Shown piece after piece: positions 19,622 to 28,099 of a stretch of DNA of 38,591 nucleotides (positions are counted from its first letter, which is position 1; every line of letters begins with the position of its first letter). This stretch comes from Hyphomicrobiales bacterium (GTDB taxonomy: Bacteria; Pseudomonadota; Alphaproteobacteria; Rhizobiales; Beijerinckiaceae), in assembly GCA_019247605.1 (NCBI GenBank), contig JAFBAS010000185.1, forward strand, positions 1-38,591, written 5' to 3'. Below the pieces are notes generated by a model, which searched no databases, was not told the DNA's origin, and saw nothing but the letters and a program-made list of their open reading frames with translations. Position numbers and translations under genes: made by a program.

Positions 19622-21338
19622 AGCACCGAGCTTCGCCCTGAGCCCCAGGATGGGTTACCGCGCCAAGCCGCGCAGGGCCCACCTGCTGTGCGTATTTCCA
19701 AATTGCGCCTGAACCAAATTCACTTTGGCGCGGTTTCCAGTCTTTTTTGCGGCGTTCGAGCTCGCTGTCGGAAAGCTTCACCGCGAGCACGCCCGTGATG
19801 GCATCGATCTCGATGATGTCGCCATCGCGCAGGAGCGCGATCGGGCCGCCGACGGCTGCCTCCGGCCCCACATGGCCGACGCAAAAACCGCGTGTCGCCC
19901 CCGAGAATCGACCATCGGTGATGAGCGCAACCTTGTCTCCCATGCCCTGACCGTAAAGCGCGGCGGTCGTGGCGAGCATCTCGCGCATCCCAGGGCCTCC
20001 GCGTGGCCCCTCGTAGCGAATGACAAGCACTTCGCCTTCCTTATATTTGCGCGTGCGCACCGCCTCGAAACAGGCTTCCTCCGTGTCAAAGCAGCGGGCC
20101 GGGCCGCTAAAGACGAGGTGCTCGCGCGCCATGCCGGCGACCTTCACGATCGCGCCATCAGGTGCGAGATTGCCTTTGAGACCGATGACGCCGCCGGTGG
20201 ACGTGATCGGCGCATTGGCGGGACGCACGACATCCTGCTTGTCGTTCCACGCGACCTTCGCCAAATTCTCGGCGATGGTTCGACCCGTGACGGTGATGCA
20301 ATCGCCGTGCAGGAAGCCGTGGTCGAGAAGTGTCTTCATGAGAAGCGGAATCCCGCCGACCTCGAAGAGGTCCTTGGCGACGTAGCGGCCGCCGGGCTTC
20401 AGATCCGCGATGTAGGGGGTCCGCTTGAAAATCTCGGCCACGTCGAAGAGGTCGAATTCGATGCCGCACTCATGGGCGATCGCGGGAAGATGCAGCGCCG
20501 CGTTGGTCGAGCCGCCAGACGCGGCAACGACGGTGGCTGCGTTCTCGAGCGCCTTCCTCGTCACGATGTCGCGCGGGCGGATGTTGCGCTGCAGAAGCTC
20601 CATTACCATCTCGCCCGCCGCCATGCAGAAGCGGTCTCGAATTTCGTAAGGCGCGGGCGCTCCCGCCGAATAGGGCAAGGCAAGCCCCATCGCTTCTGAC
20701 ACCGTGGCCATGGTGTTGGCCGTAAACTGCGCTCCGCAGGCGCCGGCCGAAGGACAGGCCACGTTCTCGAGCTCGTCGAGATCGGCATCCGACATGTCGC
20801 CCACCGAATGCTTGCCGACGGCCTCGAACAGGTCTTGCACGGTGACAGGGCGGCCCTTGAACATTCCCGGAAGGATCGAGCCGCCATAGATGAAGATCGA
20901 CGGCACGTTGAGGCGGCACATTGCCATCATCATGCCGGGCAGAGACTTGTCGCAACCGGCAAGTCCGACCAGCGCGTCATAGCAATGGCCGCGCATGGTG
21001 AGCTCGACCGAGTCGGCGATCACCTCTCGCGAGGCGAGCGAGGCTTTCATGCCTTGATGGCCCATCGCCATGCCGTCGGTCACCGTGATGGTGCAAAACT
21101 CGCGCGGCGTGCCATTCGCGGCCGAGACGCCCTTCTTCACAGCCTGGGCTTGGCGCATCAACGCGATGTTGCAAGGGGCGGCTTCGTTCCAGCAGCTTGC
21201 CACGCCGACGAGCGGCTGATGGATCTGCTCTCTCGTGAGCCCCATCGCATAGAGATACGAACGGTGCGGAGCACGCGCCGGCCCCTCGGTCACATGCCGG
21301 CTTGGCAACTTCAGTTTATCGATAACTCGCGCGTCCAT
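19608..21338 (-). CDS. ilvD: dihydroxy-acid dehydratase
   Basis: This Fe-S enzyme catalyses the last common step in valine and isoleucine synthesis. It has 576 residues. Candidate cluster-ligand cysteines are in VASCWNEAAPC (early), VGLAGCDKSLPG and ACPSAGACGAQFTANTM. The Mg/substrate region follows with ASGGSTNAALHLPAIAHE, and the C-terminal domain includes ITDGRFSGATRG and HVGPEA. The ATG at 21338 is the family-consistent start; the frame upstream to 21500 lies over the leader region. A hairpin-plus-T terminator about 60 bases upstream may control its expression. It is followed, with overlap, by the ExoR-like gene. Confidence 0.96.
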   Translation of the reverse strand: MDARVIDKLKLPSRHVTEGPARAPHRSYLYAMGLTREQIHQPLVGVASCWNEAAPCNIALMRQAQAVKKGVSAANGTPREFCTITVTDGMAMGHQGMKASLASREVIADSVELTMRGHCYDALVGLAGCDKSLPGMMMAMCRLNVPSIFIYGGSILPGMFKGRPVTVQDLFEAVGKHSVGDMSDADLDELENVACPSAGACGAQFTANTMATVSEAMGLALPYSAGAPAPYEIRDRFCMAAGEMVMELLQRNIRPRDIVTRKALENAATVVAASGGSTNAALHLPAIAHECGIEFDLFDVAEIFKRTPYIADLKPGGRYVAKDLFEVGGIPLLMKTLLDHGFLHGDCITVTGRTIAENLAKVAWNDKQDVVRPANAPITSTGGVIGLKGNLAPDGAIVKVAGMAREHLVFSGPARCFDTEEACFEAVRTRKYKEGEVLVIRYEGPRGGPGMREMLATTAALYGQGMGDKVALITDGRFSGATRGFCVGHVGPEAAVGGPIALLRDGDIIEIDAITGVLAVKLSDSELERRKKDWKPRQSEFGSGAIWKYAQQVGPARLGAVTHPGAQGEARCYADI

Positions 21339-21392
21339 CCCGCTCGCTCTACTCCAAGCCCCAACACAACGCCGCAACCGACGCTGAGCGAA

Positions 21393-21419
21393 ACAAAAGC
21401 GCGGAGCATTGCCCGCGCT
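21393..21419 (-). terminator. intrinsic terminator between pcm and ilvD
   Basis: Read on the minus strand there is a perfect 7-bp stem AGCGCGG/CCGCGCT with an 8-base loop, followed directly by TTTTG. It lies about 140 bases after the pcm stop and about 55 bases before the ilvD start. It could end pcm transcription or act as an attenuator in the ilvD leader; the sequence does not decide. Confidence 0.6.
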
Positions 21420-21483
21420 TCCCAACACCCGCGAGCTAAAGGCGGGTTCGTTTGTGGCGGCTTTCGGGCGAGAGTCGGTTAAC

Positions 21484-21531
21484 TTATCCTTGCGGCACAA
21501 AGAGTCTCCAAATGTTGCAAAACCGCAACAT
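21484..21531 (-). other. possible 15-residue leader reading frame before ilvD
   Basis: An ATG at 21531, preceded by GAGG five bases upstream, opens a 15-codon frame (MLRFCNIWRLFVPQG) that stops with TAA. It precedes the 21393-21419 terminator and ilvD on the same strand. It has two Leu, one Ile and one Val codons, which is not enriched enough to prove a branched-chain attenuator. The start of the frame also forms an imperfect hairpin (tgttgc/gcaaca). Confidence 0.25.
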
Positions 21532-21557
21532 GGGCCTCAGTGCGCCGGCAGGGAAAA

Positions 21558-22247
21558 TTAGAACACGAATTCCGGTTTTTTGGCGAAAGATCGAAGAAGT
21601 GGTGCCGAGGCATCGAACACCGCACGGCCCGTGAGCGCCTCTCGTCCGGTCAAAGCGTCCCGCGTCTTGACCTGAAGCATCACTTGGCCGGCACGCCCGA
21701 CGCCCGAGACGCCGATAAGCCGCCCCCCGGACGCAAGCTGCGTGACCAGTGTTTCGGGCTCGCGCTCATAGGCGCCTTCGATGAAGATCACGTCGAAAGG
21801 ACCTTCAGAGGCAGCCCCGTCGAAGAGCGTGCCGGCGAGCGTCCGAACAGCGGCAACTCCAGCCTGCGCGAGCGCGCGCTCGGCGGCCGCAATGATGCCT
21901 GCGTCTTCATCGAGCGCCACCACATACGCGCCGAGCTTGGCGAAGATGGCGCTGCCATATCCGGTGCCGCACGCAATGTGGAGAATTTTTTCGCCGCTTG
22001 AGGGCTCCGCCGCCTGAACCATTCGCGCGAGAAGCACAGGGGCAAGTGAGTAGCGGGTTTCACCCGTCGATCCGACGTGCCCGACCGCAAGGTGCTTGTC
22101 ACTATAAGCGAAAGCCTTCATCGCTTCCGGAACGAAGACTTCACGCGGCAGATCCTCGATGGCTGCCAGTATGGAACGATGGGTGACATCCGCCGTGCGA
22201 ATCTGGTTGTCGACCATACGATGGCGAAGATCGGCGAAATCGAGCAT
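21558..22247 (-). CDS. protein-L-isoaspartate O-methyltransferase family protein
   Basis: This is a 229-residue SAM-dependent methyltransferase of the Pcm family. The SAM motif I is ILHIACGTGYGSAIFAKLG, followed by VVALDED (the acidic residue that binds ribose), FDVIFIEGAYE and the C-terminal LASGGRLIGV. The N-terminal signature MVDNQIRTADVTHRSILAAI and the segment STGETRYSLAPVLLARM match the alphaproteobacterial subgroup. In that subgroup the classical Pcm substrate loop (GxGQTIS) is altered, so repair of isoaspartate is uncertain. ATG 22247 is chosen over TTG 22268 because of AAAGGAT upstream. In many relatives this gene lies beside tolC, but not here. Confidence 0.85.
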   Translation of the reverse strand: MLDFADLRHRMVDNQIRTADVTHRSILAAIEDLPREVFVPEAMKAFAYSDKHLAVGHVGSTGETRYSLAPVLLARMVQAAEPSSGEKILHIACGTGYGSAIFAKLGAYVVALDEDAGIIAAAERALAQAGVAAVRTLAGTLFDGAASEGPFDVIFIEGAYEREPETLVTQLASGGRLIGVSGVGRAGQVMLQVKTRDALTGREALTGRAVFDASAPLLRSFAKKPEFVF

Positions 22248-22419
22248 CGGGTGATCCTTTAAGACCAAGGGGTTTTATCCCGACACGCGCCAAAGGCAAG
22301 CACGCCTGGAGCTTGCGGCGAAGCTGGCTTGAGAAGTGGCCGCGTTCGATGAACGAAACACCTTCAAGCAGATATTGCTCAATCGGCTGCCACGCTTTAA
22401 GGCGCTAGATGCAGCTCAA

Positions 22420-22493
22420 GGCCTCGTGGCGGAGTGGCTACGCAGAGGACTGCAAATCCTTGTACGGGGGTTCGATTCCCTCCGAGGCCTCCA
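22420..22493 (+). tRNA. tRNA-Cys (anticodon GCA)
   Basis: A complete 74-base cloverleaf is visible. The acceptor stem GGCCTCG pairs with CGAGGCC, with discriminator T and an encoded CCA. The anticodon stem GAGGA/TCCTT closes a loop CTGCAAA with anticodon GCA at 22452-22454. The T-arm is GGGGG-TTCGATT-CCCTC. The anticodon and the U73 discriminator base identify cysteine. It stands alone between pcm (minus) and the YihY gene (plus). Confidence 0.96.
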
Positions 22494-22682
22494 CAACTCG
22501 TCGGCACGCGCTCGCTCTGCGTACCCTGGGGATCGCACCGGGCGTATTTTCCCGCATTCCTCCCGTCGGCGCCGCCGGGGGGCGCCCGGAAGCATGAAGC
22601 AAATTTGCTCTTGCGAAATTTGCAGGGAACGCCCCGTTGCGCTCTCCGTTGCTGGGGTGACTTCCTTGCTGAGCTTTTCACC

Positions 22683-23822
22683 ATGGCCTCAAGCATCTCC
22701 CGCCCGGAAATCGGCGACCGGCGAGCAGCATCCCTCCCGTCGACGATGGGGAAAGTTCTTCTGGGCTTTGTCCTCCTGAGGTTCCTGCCCAAACCGCAGG
22801 GCGCGAAAACTGCCGATGTCGGCAGCCGGCCGCGCGCCGGAAAAGTCTCCGTCGCCTCACCTGCAAACACGCAAGGATCCGGGCGCGGCCGAGAAGCGAA
22901 AACGCCGGCCCAGATCCCCAAACTCGGCTGGCAGGACATCGGCTGGCGTACTTACGAAGAGATCAACAAGCACCGACTTCTTGCTGTCGCCGGCGGGGTG
23001 ACCTTCTATGGTCTCCTGGCGTTGTTCCCGGCGATTGCGGCAATCGTTGCGATCTATGGCCTTGTTGCCGACCTCGGTACTGTCAACGATCACTTGTCGG
23101 CGCTCTCCGGGGTCGTTCCAGCCGGTGCGCTCGAAGTGATCGGCGAGCAAGTCAAGCGGATCGCAAGCAAGGGGAATACAACGCTCGGCTTTGCTTTTTT
23201 GTTCGGGCTCGGGCTTTCGCTCTGGAGCGCCAATTCAGGCATGAAGGCAATGTTCGATGCCTTGAACGTAGCGTATGGTGAAGAGGAGAAACGTGGTTTT
23301 GTCGGGCTCAATCTTCGCACGATCGGCTTCACGCTCGGCGCCATCGCCTTCATTCTTCTCGCCCTCGGAGCGATCGTCGTCATTCCCGCCATTTTGCAGC
23401 TCGCCGGCCTCGGTCAGCTCTTCGGATGGCTGCTTTGGATTGCACGTTGGCCGGCGCTCCTCGGCCTGATCATCGCCGGCTTGGCAACCCTGTATCGATA
23501 CGGTCCAAGTCGCGAAAATGCACAATGGCGCTGGATCACACCAGGAAGCGTTCTCGCAGCCATCGCCTGGCTGGTCTTCTCGATGCTCTTCTCCTGGTAC
23601 GTGGCCAATTTCGGAAAATACAACGAGACCTACGGCTCACTTGGCGCCGCAATCGGCTTCATGACCTGGATGTGGCTTTCGGTCACTATCGTTCTCGTCG
23701 GGGCGGAATTGAACGCCGAGACGGAACATCAGACCGCGAAAGACACCACGACCGGCGCTGGAAAGCCACTCGGCACCCGAGGAGCCCAAATGGCTGACAC
23801 CGTCGGCGAGGCCAAGACGTAA
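22683..23822 (+). CDS. YihY/virulence-factor-BrkB family membrane protein
   Basis: This is an inner-membrane protein of 379 residues of the YihY/BrkB family, once mis-assigned as ribonuclease BN. About 85 N-terminal residues are variable and basic. The family domain starts at IGWRTYEEINKHRLLAVAGG and includes FYGLLALFPAIAAIVAIYGL, LWSANSGMKAMFDALNVAYG and WRWITPGSVLAAIAWL, with about six membrane segments. The C-terminal tail is hydrophilic. The frame is open back through tRNA-Cys, so the ATG at 22683 is the first sensible start, though without a strong ribosome site. The function of the family is not established; transport or envelope roles are proposed. It stands alone on its strand. Confidence 0.88.
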   Translation: MASSISRPEIGDRRAASLPSTMGKVLLGFVLLRFLPKPQGAKTADVGSRPRAGKVSVASPANTQGSGRGREAKTPAQIPKLGWQDIGWRTYEEINKHRLLAVAGGVTFYGLLALFPAIAAIVAIYGLVADLGTVNDHLSALSGVVPAGALEVIGEQVKRIASKGNTTLGFAFLFGLGLSLWSANSGMKAMFDALNVAYGEEEKRGFVGLNLRTIGFTLGAIAFILLALGAIVVIPAILQLAGLGQLFGWLLWIARWPALLGLIIAGLATLYRYGPSRENAQWRWITPGSVLAAIAWLVFSMLFSWYVANFGKYNETYGSLGAAIGFMTWMWLSVTIVLVGAELNAETEHQTAKDTTTGAGKPLGTRGAQMADTVGEAKT

Positions 23823-24083
23823 GAAGCAAGCCGCGCTCGTGCAGCCCGCTCGCGAGGGATGCGCCCTTCAACGCCTTCGAATTTTCAGCCGCCGCTCGCG
23901 TTGGTGGAGCGCACGTCGTGAGCGCCACCCGGTGATGCCCGCGCGGAAACGCTGGCGAGCGATGCGAGGGACGTCTCCTGACGAGCGGCCGCGTTTCCTG
24001 TATCCAGGAACCTTGTTTCATGGGCGCATCGCGTCCGCTTTGTCGGCGTGAGCGCCGATGTTCTCTTCCTTTGGAGCTGACGG

Positions 24084-25268
24084 GTGACGCCTGTCTTTCT
24101 CGTGCTCAATTCTGGATCCTCGAGCCTGAAGTTCGAGGTTTTCGATGCCAAGGGAAATGGCGAGCCGCGCCGTATTCGTCGCGGGCAATTCGAGTTGGAC
24201 AGCAAACCGCGCTTCAAAGCGACCAATCCCGAGGGCGAGGTCATCGCGCAATCGCGCCTTTGCGACGGCGCGGGCCACCAGCAAGCGCTGGACCATTTGC
24301 TTTCCTGGCTGCGCGAGCACGATGACGCATTTTCGCTCGCCGGGGTCGGGCACCGGGTCGTCCATGGAGGGCAAAACTATTGCGAGCCGGTCAAGGTCGA
24401 CGAACCCACGCTTGCGGCGCTCGAACGTTTGGTGCCGCTTGCGCCTCTCCATCAGCCGCACAATTTGGAGCCGATCCGCATCCTCGATCGGCAGTATCCG
24501 CGCTTGGTGCAGATCGCGTGCTTCGACACGGCTTTCCATCACAGACAGCCGCAGCTCGCTCGCCTCTTCGCTCTCCCTCGCTCCATGAGCGAAAGCGGCA
24601 TCCGCCGCTACGGCTTCCACGGCCTCTCTTACGCCTTTCTCGCCTCGGTGTTCGGTCGCTATGACGAGCTAATCGCGAAGGGCCGGGTCGTTGCCGCTCA
24701 TCTTGGAAATGGAGCGAGCCTATGCGCGATCGAGAACGGCGCGAGCGTGGCGACGACAATGGGGTTTTCGGCACTCGACGGTCTGCCGATGGGAACGCGC
24801 TGCGGCAGCCTCGATCCAGCGGTCGTGCTTTACCTCATGCGAGAGACAAAGCTCAGCGTCGACGAGGTCGAGGGGCTGCTTTACACGCAATCCGGCCTTC
24901 TCGGCGTTTCCGGAATTTCGAACGATATGCGCGAGCTTCGCGCCCAAGCCTCGAGCCAACCCTCCGCTCAGCTTGCCATCGATCTTTTCGTTTATCGCAT
25001 CTGCCGCGAGCTGGGTTCACTCATCGCGGCTCTTGGAGGAATTGACGCTCTGGTGTTCACCGCGGGCATCGGCGAGAATGACGCGGCCACGAGAGCCGAG
25101 GTCCTTCGGGGCTCCGCATGGGCGGGGTTCGAGCTCGACCCATCCGCAAACGAAAAAGGCGGGCCGAAAATCACGCGCGGCTCGGGACCCTCCGCTTGGG
25201 TTATCCCCACCGATGAGGAATTGATGATCGCGCGTGCCATGCGCAGGATGATCGGCGAGGTCGGCTGA
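24084..25268 (+). CDS. ackA: acetate kinase
   Basis: This enzyme interconverts acetate plus ATP with acetyl phosphate plus ADP. It has 394 residues, the usual length. Landmarks are LNSGSSSLKFEVF at the N-terminus, VGHRVVHGG, FDTAFHHRQP, RRYGFHGLSY, AAHLGNGASL, DGLPMGTRCGSLDPAV and FTAGIGEND. The start is a GTG at 24084, supported by GGAG nine bases upstream. No phosphotransacetylase or phosphoketolase gene lies next to it; the neighbours are a YihY membrane protein 261 bases upstream and a convergent ChaA antiporter. The 261-base gap before it shows no gene, and I see no clear terminator in it. Confidence 0.95.
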   Translation: MTPVFLVLNSGSSSLKFEVFDAKGNGEPRRIRRGQFELDSKPRFKATNPEGEVIAQSRLCDGAGHQQALDHLLSWLREHDDAFSLAGVGHRVVHGGQNYCEPVKVDEPTLAALERLVPLAPLHQPHNLEPIRILDRQYPRLVQIACFDTAFHHRQPQLARLFALPRSMSESGIRRYGFHGLSYAFLASVFGRYDELIAKGRVVAAHLGNGASLCAIENGASVATTMGFSALDGLPMGTRCGSLDPAVVLYLMRETKLSVDEVEGLLYTQSGLLGVSGISNDMRELRAQASSQPSAQLAIDLFVYRICRELGSLIAALGGIDALVFTAGIGENDAATRAEVLRGSAWAGFELDPSANEKGGPKITRGSGPSAWVIPTDEELMIARAMRRMIGEVG

Positions 25269-25311
25269 CGACTTCCATCGGGAAGGTTGGCAAGCGCTCC
25301 GGTGCGCCATT

Positions 25312-26370
25312 TCAAGGCGAGATCGCAAAAAACAGGAACACCGCAAAGTTGACGAGATGCACGACACCTTGAAGCACGGTCGTCCTGCCGGTCCCCAAGG
25401 TGATCACGCCGAGAAAGAGCGTCAGCGCGAGCAGGACCATCCCCTTGGAGTCGAGGCCGAGCTCAAGCGGCATTCGGTACAAGATCGACACGGCAGCGAC
25501 GGCGGGAATGGTCAAGCCGATCGTCGCAAGCGAGGATCCGAGGGCAAGATTGAGACTCGTTTGCAAGCGGTCAGCTTGCGCGGCTCTGAGAGCCGCGAGG
25601 CCCTCGGGCAAGAGCACCAGCATGGCGATGATGACCCCGCTGAGCGAGGCCGGCATGCCCAGTCTCGCTATGCCTTCATCGACAGATGGCGTGAGGACCT
25701 TGGCAAGGCCGACCACGGCGATGAGCGCCGCGCAAAGGAGAGCGGCGCTTGCGAATGTCGTTCGTTTGGTGGGCGGTTTTGCGTGCAACTCCTCGCTCTC
25801 TCCATCCGCAAGGAAATAATCGCGGTGACGAATGGTCTGGATAAAGATGAAGGCGGCGTAGAGAATGACGGACACGATCGCGACGAAGATCAGTTGCGGC
25901 GTGCTGAACATCGGACCCGGTATGGTCGTCGTGACGTTCGGCAATATCATGGTGAGCGTCGTCAGGGCCGCGAGGACGGCGAGCGCCGAGCTGGCGCCTT
26001 GCAGCTGGAAGCCTTGCTCGTGGTGTCGTAACCCTCCGACGAGAAGACAGAGCCCGACGATGCCGTTGCAGACGATCATCACTGCCGCAAAGACCGTGTC
26101 CCGCGGCAAGCTTGCCTTGTCGGGGCTGCCGGCCATCACCGAGACGATGAGAGCGACTTCGATGATGGTGACCGCGACCGCCAGCACGAGCGTGCCGAAG
26201 GGTTCGCCCACGCGGTGCGCGACGACCTCCGCATGATGGACCGCCACAAACACCGTCACGAAAAGGGTGATCACGTCGATTGCGACGAGAACCGGAGGCG
26301 TGCCCATGAGCCCGGTGACGCCTAGGATGACCCAGGCGACCGCGGGTGAAACCCAAGTCCAAATGGCCAT
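25312..26370 (-). CDS. ChaA-type Ca2+(Na+)/H+ antiporter
   Basis: This is an inner-membrane cation/proton antiporter of 352 residues in the Ca2+:cation antiporter (CaCA) superfamily. The two alpha-repeat signatures are visible: GEPFGTLVLAVAVTIIEVAL near residues 56-75, and LPEGLAALRAAQADRLQTSL with LALGSSLATIGLTIPA near 255-290. Each carries the acidic residue (Glu) that binds the ion. About 11 membrane segments flank a hydrophilic middle loop (RHRDYFLADGESEELHAKPP). It converges with ackA, with 43 bases between stops. The ion (Ca2+, Na+ or K+) cannot be decided from sequence. Confidence 0.88.
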   Translation of the reverse strand: MAIWTWVSPAVAWVILGVTGLMGTPPVLVAIDVITLFVTVFVAVHHAEVVAHRVGEPFGTLVLAVAVTIIEVALIVSVMAGSPDKASLPRDTVFAAVMIVCNGIVGLCLLVGGLRHHEQGFQLQGASSALAVLAALTTLTMILPNVTTTIPGPMFSTPQLIFVAIVSVILYAAFIFIQTIRHRDYFLADGESEELHAKPPTKRTTFASAALLCAALIAVVGLAKVLTPSVDEGIARLGMPASLSGVIIAMLVLLPEGLAALRAAQADRLQTSLNLALGSSLATIGLTIPAVAAVSILYRMPLELGLDSKGMVLLALTLFLGVITLGTGRTTVLQGVVHLVNFAVFLFFAISP

Positions 26371-26623
26371 CCGCCCTTCCCCACCCTTCCCGACCTGGCG
26401 GCGAGCCTACCTCAGAATTGGAAAGCGCGCGCGAGGATCGTTCTACGCCACGTTCCATCCGTTCTTTTCATCGACATCGCGCGATGGTTTCCCGGGCGAA
26501 AGACGCATGAATGACCGGGCGCATGCCCCGGGCAGGACGCACGTCGGGGCGGTGGAAACGTCACTTGGAGTCCACATTGAAGATTGATGCCCTTCGAATC
26601 GAAGGAAAGTAAAGTGCCCGCGC

Positions 26624-26827
26624 TTACTCCAGAAGGCGAAGCACGGAGAGCGGCGCACGCCCGTTAACGTGGGGGTTGGCCCGAGCGTGTTGGCGAGGAA
26701 CATATTCTTCCACGATCTTGCGAGCGCAATTGAGGACCGCGAGGGCTTGACGGCGATCCTCGGGAAGCTCGGCGGCGATCTGAAGGGCCTGGAGCCGCAT
26801 CCAAGCTTCTCGCTTTTTACGGCTCAT
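26624..26827 (-). CDS. small hypothetical protein, 67 aa
   Basis: This is a charged, probably helical 67-residue protein (MSRKKREAWMRLQALQIAAE and on, then LPEDRRQALAVLNCARKIVE) with no membrane segment. A GGGAGAA ribosome site lies eight bases before the ATG at 26827, which is the main reason to accept it. It lies downstream of, and on the same strand as, the LuxR-type regulator, 120 bases after that stop. I do not recognise the family. The 250 bases between it and chaA hold no supported gene. Confidence 0.55.
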   Translation of the reverse strand: MSRKKREAWMRLQALQIAAELPEDRRQALAVLNCARKIVEEYVPRQHARANPHVNGRAPLSVLRLLE

Positions 26828-26947
26828 GATGTTCTCCCGGGTCTGGTGCGGCGATCCGGGAATCTCGACAATTAAGTTTAGCGAAAAGTTAAACGGTAAA
26901 AGCTTTCTCCGCGGCGCTCCGACTGCAGTTTAATTTTTGACTGAGAC

Positions 26948-27727
26948 TCAGTCTTCGGTCTCCGAGCCTTGGATTGGAGCGGGGACGCGCCGTCGTCCCC
27001 CCGGTTCGCCGACGACGAGACCGTTGTTCATCGCCCAAATCGCCGCTTGTGTGCGATTGACGACACCGATCTTCGTGAGGATCGATTTCACATGCACCTT
27101 CACGGTTGCTTGCGCGATGCCGATTTCGCTGGCGATCACCTTGTTCGCCAAGCCTTCGGCAAGGTGACGCAGGATCAATCTCTCACGCCGCGACAATTGA
27201 GGGGCGAAGCTCTCGGATGTCTTTGGCGGTCTTGGCTCATCCTTGTGCTCGAGGATGAGCGGCAGGATGGCCTTCGGCAACACCGTCTCCCCGAGCATCA
27301 CCAATTCGAGCGCCTTTACGAAGGGTTCGAGGCTTGGCCCCATATAGAGATAGCCGTTCACGCCGGCCCGAAACACTGCCGGTATCTCAGCGAATTGACC
27401 AGGGTCGGCCAAAAGCACGACACGCCCAGTCTCGAAGCGCTCCTTGAAGAGCTCGATCTGCTTGATAGCGCCGCGCAAATCCCCGCCGGCATTCACGATC
27501 AAAAGGATCGGTTGAGCTTCGAGATCTGGCCCCAGCTCGAGGTCCTTCACATGAGAAGCGGTGCCGACCACCCGAAACCCGGCGGCGCTCAAAATTCCCT
27601 TGAGACCCTCGAGCACAAGAAAATTCGGCCCAAGCAGGGCCGTTCCGAAAGCTCCTCTGAAGGCGCGATCGTCGCCGGCGCGATTGCCGGCAACTTCCGC
27701 GCCTTGTTGCTGGTCATTTTCGGCCAA
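26948..27727 (-). CDS. LuxR/FixJ-type response regulator with degenerate receiver
   Basis: This is a DNA-binding regulator of 259 residues. The C-terminal LuxR-type helix-turn-helix is clear at about residues 178-240: LSRRERLILRHLAEGLANKV, then SEIGIAQATVKVHVKSILTK and INRTQA-like VNRTQAAIWAMNNG. The N-terminal half has the receiver-fold layout (LGPNFLVLEGLKGILSAAGF, ILLIVNAGGDL, FRAGVNGYLYMG). However, the N-terminal acidic pair is replaced by Leu-Gly, and the phosphoacceptor position reads Asn-Ala-Gly-Gly rather than a clear Asp. Phosphorylation in the normal way is therefore doubtful. No histidine kinase is adjacent. Its upstream region is the 284-base gap before rarA. Confidence 0.87.
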   Translation of the reverse strand: MAENDQQQGAEVAGNRAGDDRAFRGAFGTALLGPNFLVLEGLKGILSAAGFRVVGTASHVKDLELGPDLEAQPILLIVNAGGDLRGAIKQIELFKERFETGRVVLLADPGQFAEIPAVFRAGVNGYLYMGPSLEPFVKALELVMLGETVLPKAILPLILEHKDEPRPPKTSESFAPQLSRRERLILRHLAEGLANKVIASEIGIAQATVKVHVKSILTKIGVVNRTQAAIWAMNNGLVVGEPGGRRRVPAPIQGSETED

Positions 27728-27901
27728 GGCTCGTGTCCGCCTGTGTCACAAACGGACAGGGTCCGTCGTCGCGGCAGTTCTTTGCAGAATTCGTGCCGTT
27801 CAATTCACGCTGAGAATGAGTTTTGTTTATGCCAGGCGAGAACATCGACGCCGTCCTTAAGTTACAACTGGAACTATCCTCCGCGAAGAAAGGATCCGTT
27901 C

Positions 27902-28099
27902 ATGAACTGGATAAGAGAAGCGAAGTCTTGGGAAAATTCAATACTCAATAATGATTTAGAGCATAGGAGCGATTTTTTCTCGTCACCGGCGTTCCTGGAA
28001 CGGCGAAGTGGTCACGCCTCGCGCCCGCCCCTGAGCCTCGCCCATTCCTCGAGCCTGGTCTTGATACGGGCCTCGAGGCCGCGCTCCGTCGGCCGGTAA
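27902..28099 (+). other. possible small ORF antisense to the rarA 3' end
   Basis: An ATG at 27902 with AAGGA about ten bases upstream opens a 65-codon frame beginning MNWIREAKSWENSILNNDLE. The first ~35 codons are less GC-rich than the neighbours and lie in otherwise empty sequence. The rest overlaps rarA antisense and looks like a shadow. It may be the remnant of a gene, or chance. The rest of the 27728-28011 gap holds no supported gene. Confidence 0.2.

Noticed and set aside
26443-26703. 86-codon minus-strand frame after the 67-residue gene
   Set aside because: It overlaps the 67-residue gene, lacks a clear ribosome site and has no coherent domain pattern.
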